Shown here: positions 1-11,000 of the stretch, piece after piece
Layout: every line of letters begins with the position of its first letter
Numbering within the stretch: position 1 is the stretch's first letter
From: Strigamia acuminata
Taxonomy: Eukaryota > Arthropoda > Chilopoda > Geophilomorpha > Linotaeniidae
Reading direction: 5' to 3'
Assembly (NCBI GenBank): GCA_949358305.1
Contig: OX442317.1
Location: 16,124,491 to 16,188,490 of the forward strand
Length of the DNA stretch: 64,000 nt
The notes under the pieces: model-generated
Databases searched by the model: none
What the model saw: only the letters and a program-made list of their open reading frames with translations
What the model was told of the DNA's origin: nothing
Position numbers and translations under genes: made by a program

Positions 1-219
1 GCATCGTCGCTATTTTTTAATTACTTAATATATATATTTTTTTTAAAAAGAATTACTTAATTAATTACTTAATATATATATTTTTTTAAAAAGAATTACT
101 TAATTAATTACTTAATATATATATATTTTTTAAAAGAGAATTACTTAATTAATTACTTAATATATATTTTTTTTAAAAAGAATTACGGTATTTAATTAAT
201 TACTTAATATATATTTTTT
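1..219. repeat. AT-rich tandem repeat, ~45-bp unit
   Basis: About five copies of a unit built from ATTACTTAATATATAT, a T-run, and AAAAAGAATTACTTAATT. It directly abuts, and supplies the stop codon of, the truncated Polinton ORF at 220-381. It therefore appears to have expanded or inserted inside the Polinton. It has no coding capacity. Confidence 0.85.
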
Positions 220-381
220 TTAAAAAGAATTTATATATTCTCGATTATCTGGCCGTATCGAAGACTTTATAATTTTTATATTTCCACCTCTAATCGACGA
301 GGGTGTCTTGACAGTGGCAGTGTTGGAGCTGGTGCTGGGGGTATTACTTGCCGTTACGTTCTTATTAAAAATTAACGGCAT
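220..381 (-). pseudogene. Truncated N-terminus of a further Polinton ORF (53 codons)
   Basis: On the minus strand an ATG (complement 379-381) opens a 53-codon frame that begins MPLIFNKNVTAS. It is Ser/Thr-rich, then basic (GGNIKIIKSS), and stops where the AT-rich tandem repeat starts. It lies 10 nt downstream of the penton gene on the same strand, as expected for the next gene in the compact Polinton array. Codon composition looks coding until the repeat junction. I cannot assign the family from 53 residues. It is probably a gene start cut by the repeat, but a short complete ORF cannot be excluded. Confidence 0.45.
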
Positions 382-391
382 GTTTTTTTAA

Positions 392-1153
392 TTACGCTTT
401 AATTAATTTTCGTAAGTGTAAACGTGTAGTAAAAATTTCTCCTCTCAGATTCAGTGGTTTATCGTCTTGATCGGTCAACCAGATCCTGACTTCGTGTATT
501 TTAGATTGATTTTTCACCGGCAAGTAAACTATGTTATACGGCATTTCTACTATTTTGAAGCCTGGCGGGACATTAGGAAAAAATGCGTATATGATCGGAG
601 CCGTCTTCCCGTTTTTATAAGAGTCGGTAATAAGATCACAATGGACCAGGATAGTGTTAATGTGAAAAATGTTCACCGGATTAATGGATTCGCTTCTACC
701 TACACCGTATTTCTTTGTTTTGAGACCGAATAATTTAGCCATACTTCTATTTTCCGAAAAATTGGCCCCGTAACTGGCATCGCTAATCACTAATGTCGTG
801 GACAGAGTATTATAATTGGCCACGATGTCGATGAAAGGTGCGTCGTCTTTCATATTCCAGTGTCCTCTGGATTTCATTTCGGTATGTATGTACGAGATAA
901 TGTCGGCAAGTTCGTAACAACCCACGGGAACGATGATGTCGTAGTTGAGCGTACCTATAATACGAGCGGGGACGTTCACATCTACTTCAACAGTGTAGTA
1001 TTTGAACACGTTGTTGTCCTCGGTTATATTTGGCATTGTGTAAAATGTCTCGAGGCTCACTAATCCCAATTCGTATTCGTCGTCACCCAAAATTAAAGGT
1101 GAGCTAAAAGTAGTGAGGAAATCCGATTTCGTACTGCTTAGTACGATAGACAT
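392..1153 (-). CDS. Polinton minor capsid (penton-like) protein
   Basis: This 253-aa protein resembles the single jelly-roll minor capsid proteins of Polintons/adintoviruses, which would form the pentons of a predicted virion. The C-terminal third is most telling: an HCDL strand, then NGKTAPIIYAFFPNVPPG, then IVYLPV, then IRIW-like and DQDDKPLNLRGE, ending in a RLHL strand. This order is typical of the family. The first ATG (complement 1151-1153) is preferred over an in-frame GTG three codons earlier, because this is eukaryotic DNA. It lies 27 nt after the DUF8207 fragment on the same strand, and length and frame look intact. The family call rests on remembered motif order, not on a search. 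Confidence 0.8.
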   Translation of the reverse strand: MSIVLSSTKSDFLTTFSSPLILGDDEYELGLVSLETFYTMPNITEDNNVFKYYTVEVDVNVPARIIGTLNYDIIVPVGCYELADIISYIHTEMKSRGHWNMKDDAPFIDIVANYNTLSTTLVISDASYGANFSENRSMAKLFGLKTKKYGVGRSESINPVNIFHINTILVHCDLITDSYKNGKTAPIIYAFFPNVPPGFKIVEMPYNIVYLPVKNQSKIHEVRIWLTDQDDKPLNLRGEIFTTRLHLRKLIKA

Positions 1154-1180
1154 GGTAATCACGATTATTATTACTTTTTT

Positions 1181-1651
1181 TTAATTCGCGAGAATTTTCT
1201 TTCGCATGTTTTCAAACTTGGTTTTATCGAGGATTCTTTCCTCTTTCAGTTCCATAAGTATTTCCACAATTTCGTTGTCGTGAGACTGGTTTCCAGCATC
1301 CCGTGATGCATGCAACAATCGCAGCCTGTCTATTAATTCGTCCGGGTTATTGTAATACTTGTAGTCTACGGAGTTGTGCGGCCGAAACGTTTTCGTGACA
1401 CCTTTGCCAGCTTGGGGTGTGTTCTTGCCAGCTTGGGATGTTGTCTTTGGACGATTTTTATACAGTTCCCAAATTCGTTTAACCACTGTCATATACTTTT
1501 CTCCTTTACTAGACTTTGGCATATTAGTTGCCGAATTGTTCTTTTTAAATAACCCTTGACTAGAAATGAGAATCCTGCCGTAATCCACAAAATTTTGGTC
1601 TGTCATAGTTCCTTCAATCGGTGGAAGTTTTTGCATGAGGAGATGCATTAA
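1181..1651 (-). pseudogene. C-terminal half of Polinton DUF8207-type protein (split by insertion)
   Basis: About 155 codons encode the C-terminal part of a conserved Polinton protein. The diagnostic feature is the tail with NNPDELIDRLRLLHASRDAG followed by HDNEIVEILMELKEE, which I know as the conserved end of DUF8207-containing Polinton proteins. Upstream sequence past 1652 stays open to 1768 but is unrelated arginine-rich noise from the inserted block. The first 252 codons of the same gene lie at 19623-20379. Removing the insert and one TTAA puts the two halves in the same frame, giving ~407 codons, a plausible full length. The role of the protein in the virion or host interaction is not established. 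Confidence 0.8.
1648..1651. repeat. TTAA target-site duplication, left copy
   Basis: TTAA lies inside the DUF8207 gene at the left edge of the 18-kb block, immediately followed by CCTTATGGCG. It pairs with TTAA at 19623-19626, which is preceded by CGAAAAGG. Codon phase on both sides matches if a single TTAA is kept. Confidence 0.75.
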
Positions 1652-1983
1652 CCTTATGGCGCGCATGCGGATTTCTCGGAGTGCGAAAGGGACCCTATTT
1701 TTAACATTACGGCGGCCTATACCTTGACCCCCTGTTCGCAGTCTCATGGCTGATTTTGCGGATTTCACTTATTTGTATATTCCGCACGATCGCGCGCGTT
1801 TTATCAACCTTGGGAAAGCCGCTTTCTCAAATTTGCAAATTCCACATTGTGTGAACATGCTACAACGCTTCTGTGCGCGTCAATAAAAAAAAAACCGATT
1901 AGAAATGAAATTCAGGGTTTTGTTAAAATAAAAATTATACAATATAATCAGTCTATAATGCTTCTATAATGCTGTTGGTTTAA

Positions 1984-2196
1984 TCAGCACATTGTAATCG
2001 TGTGAAAACACGCGCGCTCGCAATAATACATTACCCAATGTACTTGCACTGGCATGGACCCATCAGTGCGCACTTTCCCGTGCGTGCTGCTTGCACTATT
2101 TACATCAATTGTTGCTCCACAGGTTGCGCGACCTGCCGGGCAGTTAAGACGTACTAGAATAACCTCAGGATTTGATAAAACCTGATTTTTGGATGA
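1984..2196 (-). other. Candidate terminal exon, unknown protein
   Basis: On the minus strand a TTTACTTAG acceptor-like sequence precedes ~70 open codons (QVLSNPEVILVRLNCPAG...) ending in a stop. The upstream codon is not ATG, so it could only be coding as a spliced exon. I recognise no family. It may be a chance ORF in the inserted block. Confidence 0.2.
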
Positions 2197-2639
2197 CACT
2201 AAGTAAATGGCAGTGAATGTGAGATGTGAGATACACGATGAATTTAATAAAATTTATATTTCCTAATCATGGGATTGGTTTCACGTTTCATAATCCAACA
2301 ATTAAGTAGAATATCATTATTGCAATTGATTAAAACAAATTTTTTTTACAAATTCTTTGGTTTTACATTTTAAATTTATTTTCCAATAGTTGGCACCATC
2401 GCAATTGCTGCGAGTTTAAAACACTGCATTCAGCAGAATTTACTGCACTTTCAAATCAAGGCCAGGCATACCTACTGCAAAGTAATGTATAAACCATAAA
2501 GAAGCCTTTGATTCGGAATTGCCTGTAGGTAATTCTGCGCTGGTCTCCAATGGAAATGTCCGCGCCGGTCTTCCGTGCACGGGAAGTCCACAGAAAGTCC
2601 GTGCATTCCGTGCGCTGGGAGTCCGTGCGTCGTACCGCG

Positions 2640-5600
2640 TGATCTTGCATTGTTTTTTGTGGGCTTTTCCTGATTAGGATTACTTCCTTTTTAACTCTTG
2701 AAGAATTAAGTTTGTTTTTTTTGCTCCAAAACGTCCCAAAACGCCTGAAAATCGCGCAACTCGAGGCAAAACATTACAGTGTGTATTCAAATCAAAACTA
2801 GCTACAAATACATGCTGAAATTAGCTAAATTTTCAAATTTTTTGGCTTTCAAGAAGTAATGGAAACATTTGACATAACGTGGATCAGTTGCATTCAAAAA
2901 CTAAAATATTTTGTGTTTTACTTCAATTTTAAACTAAAAATGATGTCATTTTCTGTTTAAACCCCTGTTAAAGCTTGAAATACATTTTAACTAAAAGAAA
3001 TAAGTTTGTTTTTTTCTTCGGCAGTGACGTGTACACACGAGCACGCCTGAGAACGCCAAAAAATGCTAAAAAACGCTCAAAAACGCCTGAAAATCGCGCA
3101 ACTCGAGGCAAAACATTAATTTTTCATCTTTATTTCAACTTTTGTGACGTTTAAAATTGTGTTCTCATGTTTTTTGCCTCAAGTTGCATTGTCATCTGGC
3201 GTTTTGGAGTGTTTTTATGTGTTCGCAGGCGTTCGCAGGCGTTTTTTGGCGTTGTCACTCACTCAAGTGGCCAATTTTAGCATTTTCCGTAGTAAAAATG
3301 GCCGTTTTTCGTCAAAATGGCCATTTTTAGCCATTTTTCAGAGTAAAAATGTTTTTTTTTCACCGTTTTTATAGTAAAATGGCCATTTTTAGTCGTTTTT
3401 TTAATCAAAAATGGCCGTTTTTATCGTTGAAACGTTATTAAAATGTAACGTTTCAATGGCGTTTTGATCTCGCCTCATTTCCGGTTTTGAAAATTAATAA
3501 ACGCCCCGGCGTTTATTCGAGGCAACACCCAACTTGGGCTTTTATTCGCGTCGCACCGCATCATCATCTCACCTTGCCTCCCGTCTTGAAAATTTATAAA
3601 CGCCCCGGCGTTTATTCAAGGCAAACCATTGTTTATGTAAGTTTTTCCTGATTAGGGTTACTTCCTTTAGAAGAAACACGTTTATTTCTTCTCGCTTAAT
3701 CTTGAGTCGTGATCTCGCCTCGTTTCTGGTCTTAAAAATTAATAAACACCCCGGCTTTTATTCAAGGCAATACGGTACGTTTATGAAACCCAACTTGGGC
3801 TTTCATTTTAAAAAAAGCGCGTGTTCTTACGTCGAACTAAGAGATACAGGTGAATTAGCAACGCCTAATTTGATTTAATAAATAAAGCAAACAACATCTC
3901 GCCTCACTTCTGGCGTTTGTTCGAGGCAAGCCATTGTTTTTGCATTTTTTTTCCTGATTAGGGTTACTTCCTTTTTAACTCTTGAAGAAATAAGTATGTT
4001 TTTTTTACTCGGCAGTGACGTGTACGCGCGAGTACGCCTGAGAACGCCAAAAAATACTCCAAAACGCCTGAAAATCGTGCAACTCGAGGCAAAACATTAA
4101 TTGTTTATTTTTGTTTCAACTTTTGTAACGTTTACAATTGTGTTCTCATGTTTTTTGCCTCAAGTTGCATTGTCATTTTGCGTTTTGGGGCGTTTTTAGG
4201 CATTTTTAGGCATTTGCGGGCGTTCTTGGGCGTTTTTTGGCGTTGTCATTCAATCAAATAGCCATTTTTAGCCATTTTTACCCATTTTTCATAGAAAAAT
4301 GGTCATTTTTAGCCGTTTTTCATCCAAAATGGCCGTTTTTCATCCAAAAGGGCCGTTTTTCATCCAAAATGGAATAATTGTTGTGTCCGGATTTTATGTC
4401 ATTTATTGTCTTAATTAAAGTTAACAAAGTGTCTTTAATTTTTGCTTTTCTTGAATTTCAGCTTTTTAGATATTTTTACATATTAAACTTTCATTTTTTG
4501 TGATTTATTAAAAGTTACAGTGTTTTCATGAATTTTAGTGTCTATGATATTGATATTATCTTTATTCATTGCTATTTAAAGTTTTATTACTTCTCTGTGT
4601 CTTATTTCTTTAATTCTTGCTCATTTTGTGTGATTTTGGATGATTTTTAGTGCATCCGTCGATTTACAGATCACTTGCGTAAGACGCGTGACGTCATATT
4701 TCTTAATCTAGTTCGGTTGTGTTCAAACTTCTAACCTTTTGTTTGGACCTTATTCTTGTGTTATGGATAGGTTTTAGAATTGATTTAGACTAATTTGGGG
4801 GTGATCTGTCGATTGGTTTGCTTTATTTTTGTCCCGGAACGGTCGTTTTGTCGTTTCGAGCGTTTGTTGTCGGTACGCACTTGTGCGCTGCTGACCGAGT
4901 TCATTCCGTTCGGCAAACGATTATTTTCAAGTGTTCTTTTAATAAATAGTGCTTTTGTTGTAGGAAATTACATTTCCTAATGTTATTTTATTCAATACAG
5001 TGTGTATTCTTGATTTTATTCTTGTGTTGAAATTCAAATGTCGTGTTTTGCCGCTCTAGCGGATTTGAAGTGGGCGCCATGTTGGATTTCCCCGCTAATT
5101 TCTTTATTTATCCATTTCATTTGTCTTTTTGAAAATGAATAAACGCCCCGGCGTTTATGCGAGGCAAGCCATAGTTTTTGTAGGTTCTTTCCTGATTAGG
5201 GTTACTTGTGACGTGCACGCGCGAGCTCGCCTGAGGACGCCAAAAAAAGCTCAAAAACGCCCCAAAACGCCTGAAAATCGCGCAACTCGAAGCAAAAAAT
5301 TACAGTTTGAATTCAAATCAAAACTAACCACAAATACATGCTACAATTAGGTAAATTTTCAAATTTTTTATCAATAAATGATGACTTTCAAGAAGTATGA
5401 CAACATTTGACAAAATTTAGACCAGTTGCATTTAAAAACTAAAATATTTTGTGTTTTACTTCAATTTTAAACCAAAAATGACGTCATTTTTTGTTTAAAC
5501 CGGCGTTTATTTGAGGCAAACACGCCGCTGAGAACGCCAAAAAATGCTCAAAAACACTCCAAAAGACCTGAAAATCGCGCAACTTGAGGCAAAAAATTAA

Positions 5601-6560
5601 TTTTTCATCTTTGTTTCAACTTTTGTGACGTTTAAAATTGTGTTTTCAAGTTTTATGCCTCAAGTTGCATTGTCATCTGGCGTTTTGGGGCGTTTTGGGG
5701 CGTTCGCAGGCGTTTGCACGCGTTTTTTGGCGTTGTCACTCACTCAAGTGGCCATTTTTAGCCAATTTTCGAAGTAAAAATGGCCTTTTTTTATTAAAAT
5801 GGCCATTTTCAGCCATTTGTCATAGTAAAAATGGCCATTTTCAGCCATTTTTTATAGTAAAAATGGCCATTTTTCATCCAAAATGGCCGTTTTTCATCCA
5901 AAATGACCATTTTTATCATTGACACGCTATAAAAATGTAACGTTTCAATGGCGTTTTGACGGAACCGGTAAGTTTTGAAATTTCCCGTGTCCCGTTATTG
6001 TGACTCCTCGTCCGGTTTCTCAGAACCGAAACCCTAATACAGGTGAATTAGTGACGCCTAATTTGTTTTAACAAATAAAGCAAACAACATCTCGCCTCAC
6101 TTCCAGTCTTGAAAATTAGTAAACGCCCCGGCGTTTATTCGAGGCAAGCCGTTGTTTTTACAGTAATTTCCTGGTTAGGGTTATTTTTTTTTTAACTCTT
6201 GAAGAAATAAGTTTGTTTTTTTCTCGCCTGCACGCGCGAGCTCGCATGAGAATGCTAAAAAATAAGCAAAAACGTTCTAAAACGCCCCAAAACGCTTCAA
6301 AATGCTCCAAAAAGCCTGAAAATCGTGCCACTCAAAGCAAAAAATTATGTTCGCATGTTTTTTGCCTCAAGTTGCACGGTTATCTGGCGTTTTGGTGCGT
6401 TCTTGGGGCGTTTTGGTGCGTTCTTGGGGCGTTTTCGGGCGTTTTTTTGGCGTTGTCACTCACTCCCACACTTTGCTGTCTTGTTTATTACAATTTGGTT
6501 TAGCTGTTGTATTTATTTTTATTTGTTTTATGGTTATTTAATGTGTTTTTGTAGCATTCA
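2640..6560. repeat. Interspersed hairpin/foldback repeat field
   Basis: Several 0.7-1.5-kb copies of one composite unit recur. Shared parts are CCTGATTAGGGTTACTTCC (near 2669, 3647, 3953, 5190, 6168) and ACGCCCCGGCGTTTATTCG (near 3500, 3600, 5140, 6123). Runs of AACGCCAAAAAACGC-type words are followed, after ~60-100 bp, by their inverted counterpart GGCGTTTTTTGGCGTT. AAAATGGCCATTTTT words also form local palindromes. Copies are diverged and partly truncated. The ORFs in this stretch are translations of these repeats. At 4380-5130 there is AT-rich DNA without visible repeats or genes. Confidence 0.7.
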
Positions 6561-7300
6561 AAATGTTTTGTTGCCTAATTTCTCGTTTTGGCGCCAACTG
6601 TTTGTTTGACAACGCCGTGTCAGAATTTAGGGATGATTCTGCTTTGGTTTCTAATTAAAAAAAAAATGTTGTTTTAATTTCAATTGTAACTGCTTATTAT
6701 AACGTTATTATTAGTATTTTGTAAAGGTTCATTCTTTTTCCATGTTAATAAAAAATGAAGTAACTTTCGGTGAAAAAAAAAACAGTTAAATGCGGATCAA
6801 AATTAAACACACACGAGAAGTTTAATAAACGTCCCGGCGTTTATTCGAGGCAATACGGTACATTTGTGAAACCCAACTTGGAACCCGAAAATAACGTGGG
6901 GCCGTCTGAACACCTGGATTTGAATTTTCGTCTACGCGCGCGCCGACGCATGGGGAATGCGGGGTGGGGTTCCTTCCCAGTGTTCCGAACGAGTCAATTT
7001 CACCCCGAAAATATCCCGAAATTGCTGATACATGCATTTCGAGCCAGAAATATTGATCTTCATGTAAATTTTGATTGTTTAGCTTTTTTTTGAAATTTTA
7101 CAAATTTTTCTCATCTCCTGCCTTCCTCGCTCATTTAACACCAAAATGGCCTGCATTGAGGATTTTTCCCATAATCCTTTTCACACGTATGGAGCGCAAA
7201 CAGTCGCAATAAATGAAATCAGCGGAATTCGGCCTTGAGTTTGCGACGCCATCTTGAATACGAGTAACAGCACAGTATGGTGTCAATTATTCGAACTGAT
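6560..7300. other. Unassigned DNA with one truncated GGCGTTTATTCGAGGCAA repeat
   Basis: One diverged copy of the interspersed repeat lies at about 6828-6880. The rest is unique-looking DNA with no supportable gene. The open frame at 6770-7093 begins in an A-run and has no family resemblance. Confidence 0.4.
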
Positions 7301-7309
7301 CGTAAGGCA

Positions 7310-7540
7310 TGGGACAAAAATTGATTAAAAACGAACAAACATGATTAAAAATCAACAAAAATCGACTGAAATCGGACAATAATCAATTCAGAATGACAAA
7401 TAACGATTAAAATTGGCAAAAATTGTCACAAATAGAGAAAAACCGATTAAAAATCAGCAAGAAACCAATAGAAATTGATAAAATCAAATAAAAATTAACA
7501 AATATCCATTTTGTTTGCTTTTAAACAAATTAAGAACTTT
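7310..7540. repeat. Outer inverted repeat, left copy (pairs with 16135-16380)
   Basis: AT-rich degenerate units of the type GATTAAAAATCAACAAAAATCGA occur here, and again in reverse complement at 16135-16380 with the same internal order (for example the ATTCAGAATGACAAATAA word and its complement). This extends the mirror symmetry of the region beyond the main palindrome. Confidence 0.55.
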
Positions 7541-7559
7541 GAAAACACACGACAATTTT

Positions 7560-8144
7560 AAACAGTAAACACCGGGGTCAAATAAGCGCCGCTACTCGTT
7601 TAAACACCGGGGAGGTGTTAGTGAAGTGCCTCGAGTGGAGAAATTAATAAACGCTCGAGGCACCACGGTAGGCTTATTAAACACAAAATATGAAACGCTC
7701 GATCTTCAACAGGCGCACACGCCCGAGAACACCTCGGCATGCCTCAGCACTCTCCAAGAAACGAGAAAAACCAAGGCAAAAAAAAAAAAAATACACCAAA
7801 ATTAGGACTAAAATCAAACACACATGGGGCCCGGAAGATTGATAACATCCCGGCATATATTCAAGGCAGTACGCCATGTTTTTTCCACCATTTTGTAAGT
7901 TTATTTCAATATTCATAAAGTTTATTGCTTTTTGTATCATTAGTAGTATTCCCTTGTGTGATGTGGTTTTATAAATATCACACACAACTGCTTCTGCTGT
8001 TTTCTTCACGTTTATGCTTCGTGTATGCACGTGAAGCCCTCGCACATCTTTTGAGCACCTGTACACATTTGGACACGCTCAAGGTGCTATATCGCGCGCT
8101 CAAACGCACTAGATCGCGCGCGCAAACGCGCTACATCACGCATA
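7560..8144. other. Unassigned DNA with CACCGGGG/CTCGAGGC repeat words
   Basis: Short repeated words (AAACACCGGGG, CTCGAGGCACC) and TAATAAACGC motifs resemble the upstream repeat field. Toward the end CGCGCGCAAACGC-type words repeat. No gene can be supported. Confidence 0.35.
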
Positions 8145-8538
8145 TTAGGGATAAGAACAGACCGGGATAGGGACTGGACTGGTAATGTTTGCCCTATGCG
8201 GATACGGGACGGGACGGGATTACAGTTGCTAAATTCGTACTGCGAGGCGGAGACAATTTTCTAATTCCAGTTGTTATTTATCACTATTAAGCCTAATATT
8301 GAGCCTGATAATGCTAAAATAAAGTAAATAAACAACAACAACAAACTCATTATTAAAAGTAAATTACACTGTATGACCAAAATATTGTTGTTTCTTTACT
8401 TTATTTTAGCATTATTAGGCCTAATATTAGGCTTAATACTGATTTATTTCAATTATGCAATCATACGCGCGTATTACGCTAACGTAATGGACCCGGGACG
8501 GGTCGGGACCCGAAAATTGGTCCCGTTCTCATCCCTAA
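8145..8538. mobile_element. 394-bp hairpin MITE with CGCATA flanks
   Basis: The ends are TTAGGGATAAGAAC and its near-complement GTTCTCATCCCTAA. CGCATA lies directly outside both ends (8139-8144 and 8539-8544). The interior is also mirrored: GCCTAATATTGAGCCTGATAATG opposite its complement, then TTTACTTTATTTTAGCATTAT. There is no coding capacity. The termini resemble hAT-type MITEs, although the visible target duplication is 6 bp rather than 8. Confidence 0.65.
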
Positions 8539-8753
8539 CGCATATATATATCGCAGACATATCGCGCCCACGACAAAGCACAAACCCATGGCAGTCACCA
8601 AAGAATATTTACGCCGCTTCCACGCACGTTTTATTTTCTCACAGGCCTCTACACATTTAACTTGCGCGCGCACTTGCTACGTGCTCGTGTGGTCACAATA
8701 AATACCTAATTTTCATTAAAATAACGAATGAACGAAATCACTTCAACCACACT

Positions 8754-10920
8754 TGCTACGGTCGACGCATCGACGGCGATTCGCATGCGTTACCCCAAAT
8801 ACCGATAAAAAATCGCAGAAAACACTAATCCCGACCCAAAAACCGCCAAAATTACCCTCAACACACGCCAACAACCTTCCACCACTTAAATTACACCGGA
8901 AAAAAACAATTTCAAACCGAAAAATCAACAAAAAAGGCCAAAAAAATATTGCAAACAAAGAGAAAAGATCAATTATCGAGGCAAATCCCCACCACAAAAC
9001 AACGCATCGCCGGTATACACTTAAGCGTACAGTGCACAACACTACTGTTTATTTTCAATGATCCAATAAATAAAATTTGAAACAAAGTTGAGTGGAATTG
9101 TACGTTTCTTGTATATTAAAGTTTTTATTTTGTTTGTTTACACTTAATTTTTTTTTTCCATCATAGAATGGCGACTCGATACTTTTGTAGCTCGAATTCA
9201 CTTCGTAAACGTGGTCGGTGTTCATCACGCGTCAATGCGCTCGTGCAATAGTATAGGCGCGCATACGATTTGATGCGCGCAAAACTTGCAAAACTTGCAC
9301 GGAATTTGGGCAATTTTTGACAAATTTCAGCAGATTTTTGCCTGTATTTGACAAATTTCAGAAGATTTTTGCCTATATTTGACAAATTTCAGAAGATTTC
9401 CTCAATCCTCAAACATTTGCTGAAATTTCTCATAAAATTTCTAAAATTAATTGAAATTTGTCTGAAATTTGTCTGGAATTTGTCAAATATTGTCAAAAAT
9501 CCGTGGAAATTTGTCAAATACTGGCAAAAATCCATGTAAATTTGTCAAAAATTGCCATAATTCGGTGCAAATTGTGTTAGATATTGGAAAAATTTATTTT
9601 AACGCTTCCAACGCGCCAGTAAATCGCGCGTGCACACGCATGGATTTTTCGTCATAGTTGGATGCGCGCAAACCTCACGTAACTTGCGCCAAAATTTGGC
9701 AATTTTTGACAAATTTCAGCAGATTTTTGCCAGTATTTGACAAATTTCCACTGATTTTTGACAATATTTGACCCAACAACTGCGCCACGTTCCAGGCGCC
9801 GGTTTAGGCATTTTAGACCCGTTTTAGACCGTTTTAGATGGCGAAAACGTTCTCTCCATCATTTTCTACCCCTGGGTGAGGTTTTCAGCGTTCATGATTG
9901 ATGAAAAAGCTGTTTTCTAACTAGCTGTCCCATTGCTAGTTTTGGCGTCAGGTTTTAGCAACCTTCCGATCCGACTCTGTCGTCTGCACGACCTCCAAGA
10001 CTGTTTTAGGGTTAATTTGAGTCAAATAATTCATTCTGGGGGTTGTTTTGGGTTTTTTACAAGTGTGTTTTTGTAGTTTTTATTGGTTTCAAACATTGTC
10101 AATTCTTTATACAAGTGTAACTTTCATTTCTCTGTATTTTGAGAACTTTGCATTGCAGCAAAGTTCATTTCTTGCCCCTTAATTATTGTGTAATTGTTGG
10201 TTTTCAAGCCCGTTTTTTAACAATAACTTTATTTGAAGTGCCTATTGTTTCAGGCACGTGCTTCCACGTGCCTTTTATTGTTGAGCAATTTCTTGGGCAG
10301 TTGCGCTCCTGTTGCTAGCATTGCCGCGCGTTCTCCGCGCGTGTACTCGCGCGTTTCGCATCACACACATTCGGGTTCGATGGCCTATCGCGGCGGCACA
10401 TTGTGTGGCATAGCGCGGCACGTTGCAATTACGTGACGTGGCACGTTGCTGTTACGTGACGCGATAGCCAGTATTTAAGCAGGGGATTCCATCATCGTTT
10501 ACACAAATGCGCATTGCAACGTGGAGGCGCATTCGAGTCCTTTTCCCAAGCGAAATCGTATTCGATTCGCTTTCGAATCGAATACGAGTTTTGTCCTTTT
10601 TCAACGCGAAATCGTATTCGATTCGCTTTCGAATCGTATACGAGATGGTCGATGATTTTTGTTTCCCGGACTTTGATTCGTATTCGAGTTGTTACGAGTT
10701 CGTATTTTGATCGTATTCGTATTCGAATCGAATTCGAATCGTATTCGAATCGAATACGAATCGAATTCGAGTCGTATTCGAGATGGTCGATGATTTCCAC
10801 TCGCTCGTATACGCGTTGTATACGAGCTCGTATTTTGATCGTAATCGTAAACAAATCGTTTACAAGTCGTATACAAGTTGTATACGACGTGTATACACCT
10901 CGTATACGAACGAAGTTTGT
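8754..10920. repeat. Left arm of 4.4-kb palindrome
   Basis: This 2.2-kb arm starts TGCTACGGTCGAC and matches the reverse complement of 11001-13167 almost base for base. It contains ~26-bp subrepeats of the type GACAAATTTCAGCAGATTTTTGCC (9300-9780), a low-complexity stretch, and a Tyr/Arg-codon-like field of TCGTATTCGAATCGAATACG words (10540-10910). It has no gene. Confidence 0.85.
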
Positions 10921-11000
10921 GAAAACACAATTTCCAAATAAGACGTATGTGACTACTATGTGTTTTCATGTCGTAGTAAGTATCCGGTGGATTTTCCAAA
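10921..11000. repeat. Palindrome core (~80 bp), itself a hairpin
   Basis: This spacer between the arms carries TGAAAACACA and its complement TGTGTTTTCA at about 10920-10968. The same ~80-bp core occurs essentially unchanged at 17994-18074 in the centre of the second palindrome, so both palindromes belong to one family. Confidence 0.8.

Noticed and set aside
2669-6185. TTAGGG-like words as telomeric sequence
   Set aside because: TTAGGG occurs singly within CCTGATTAGGGTTAC and is not tandem.
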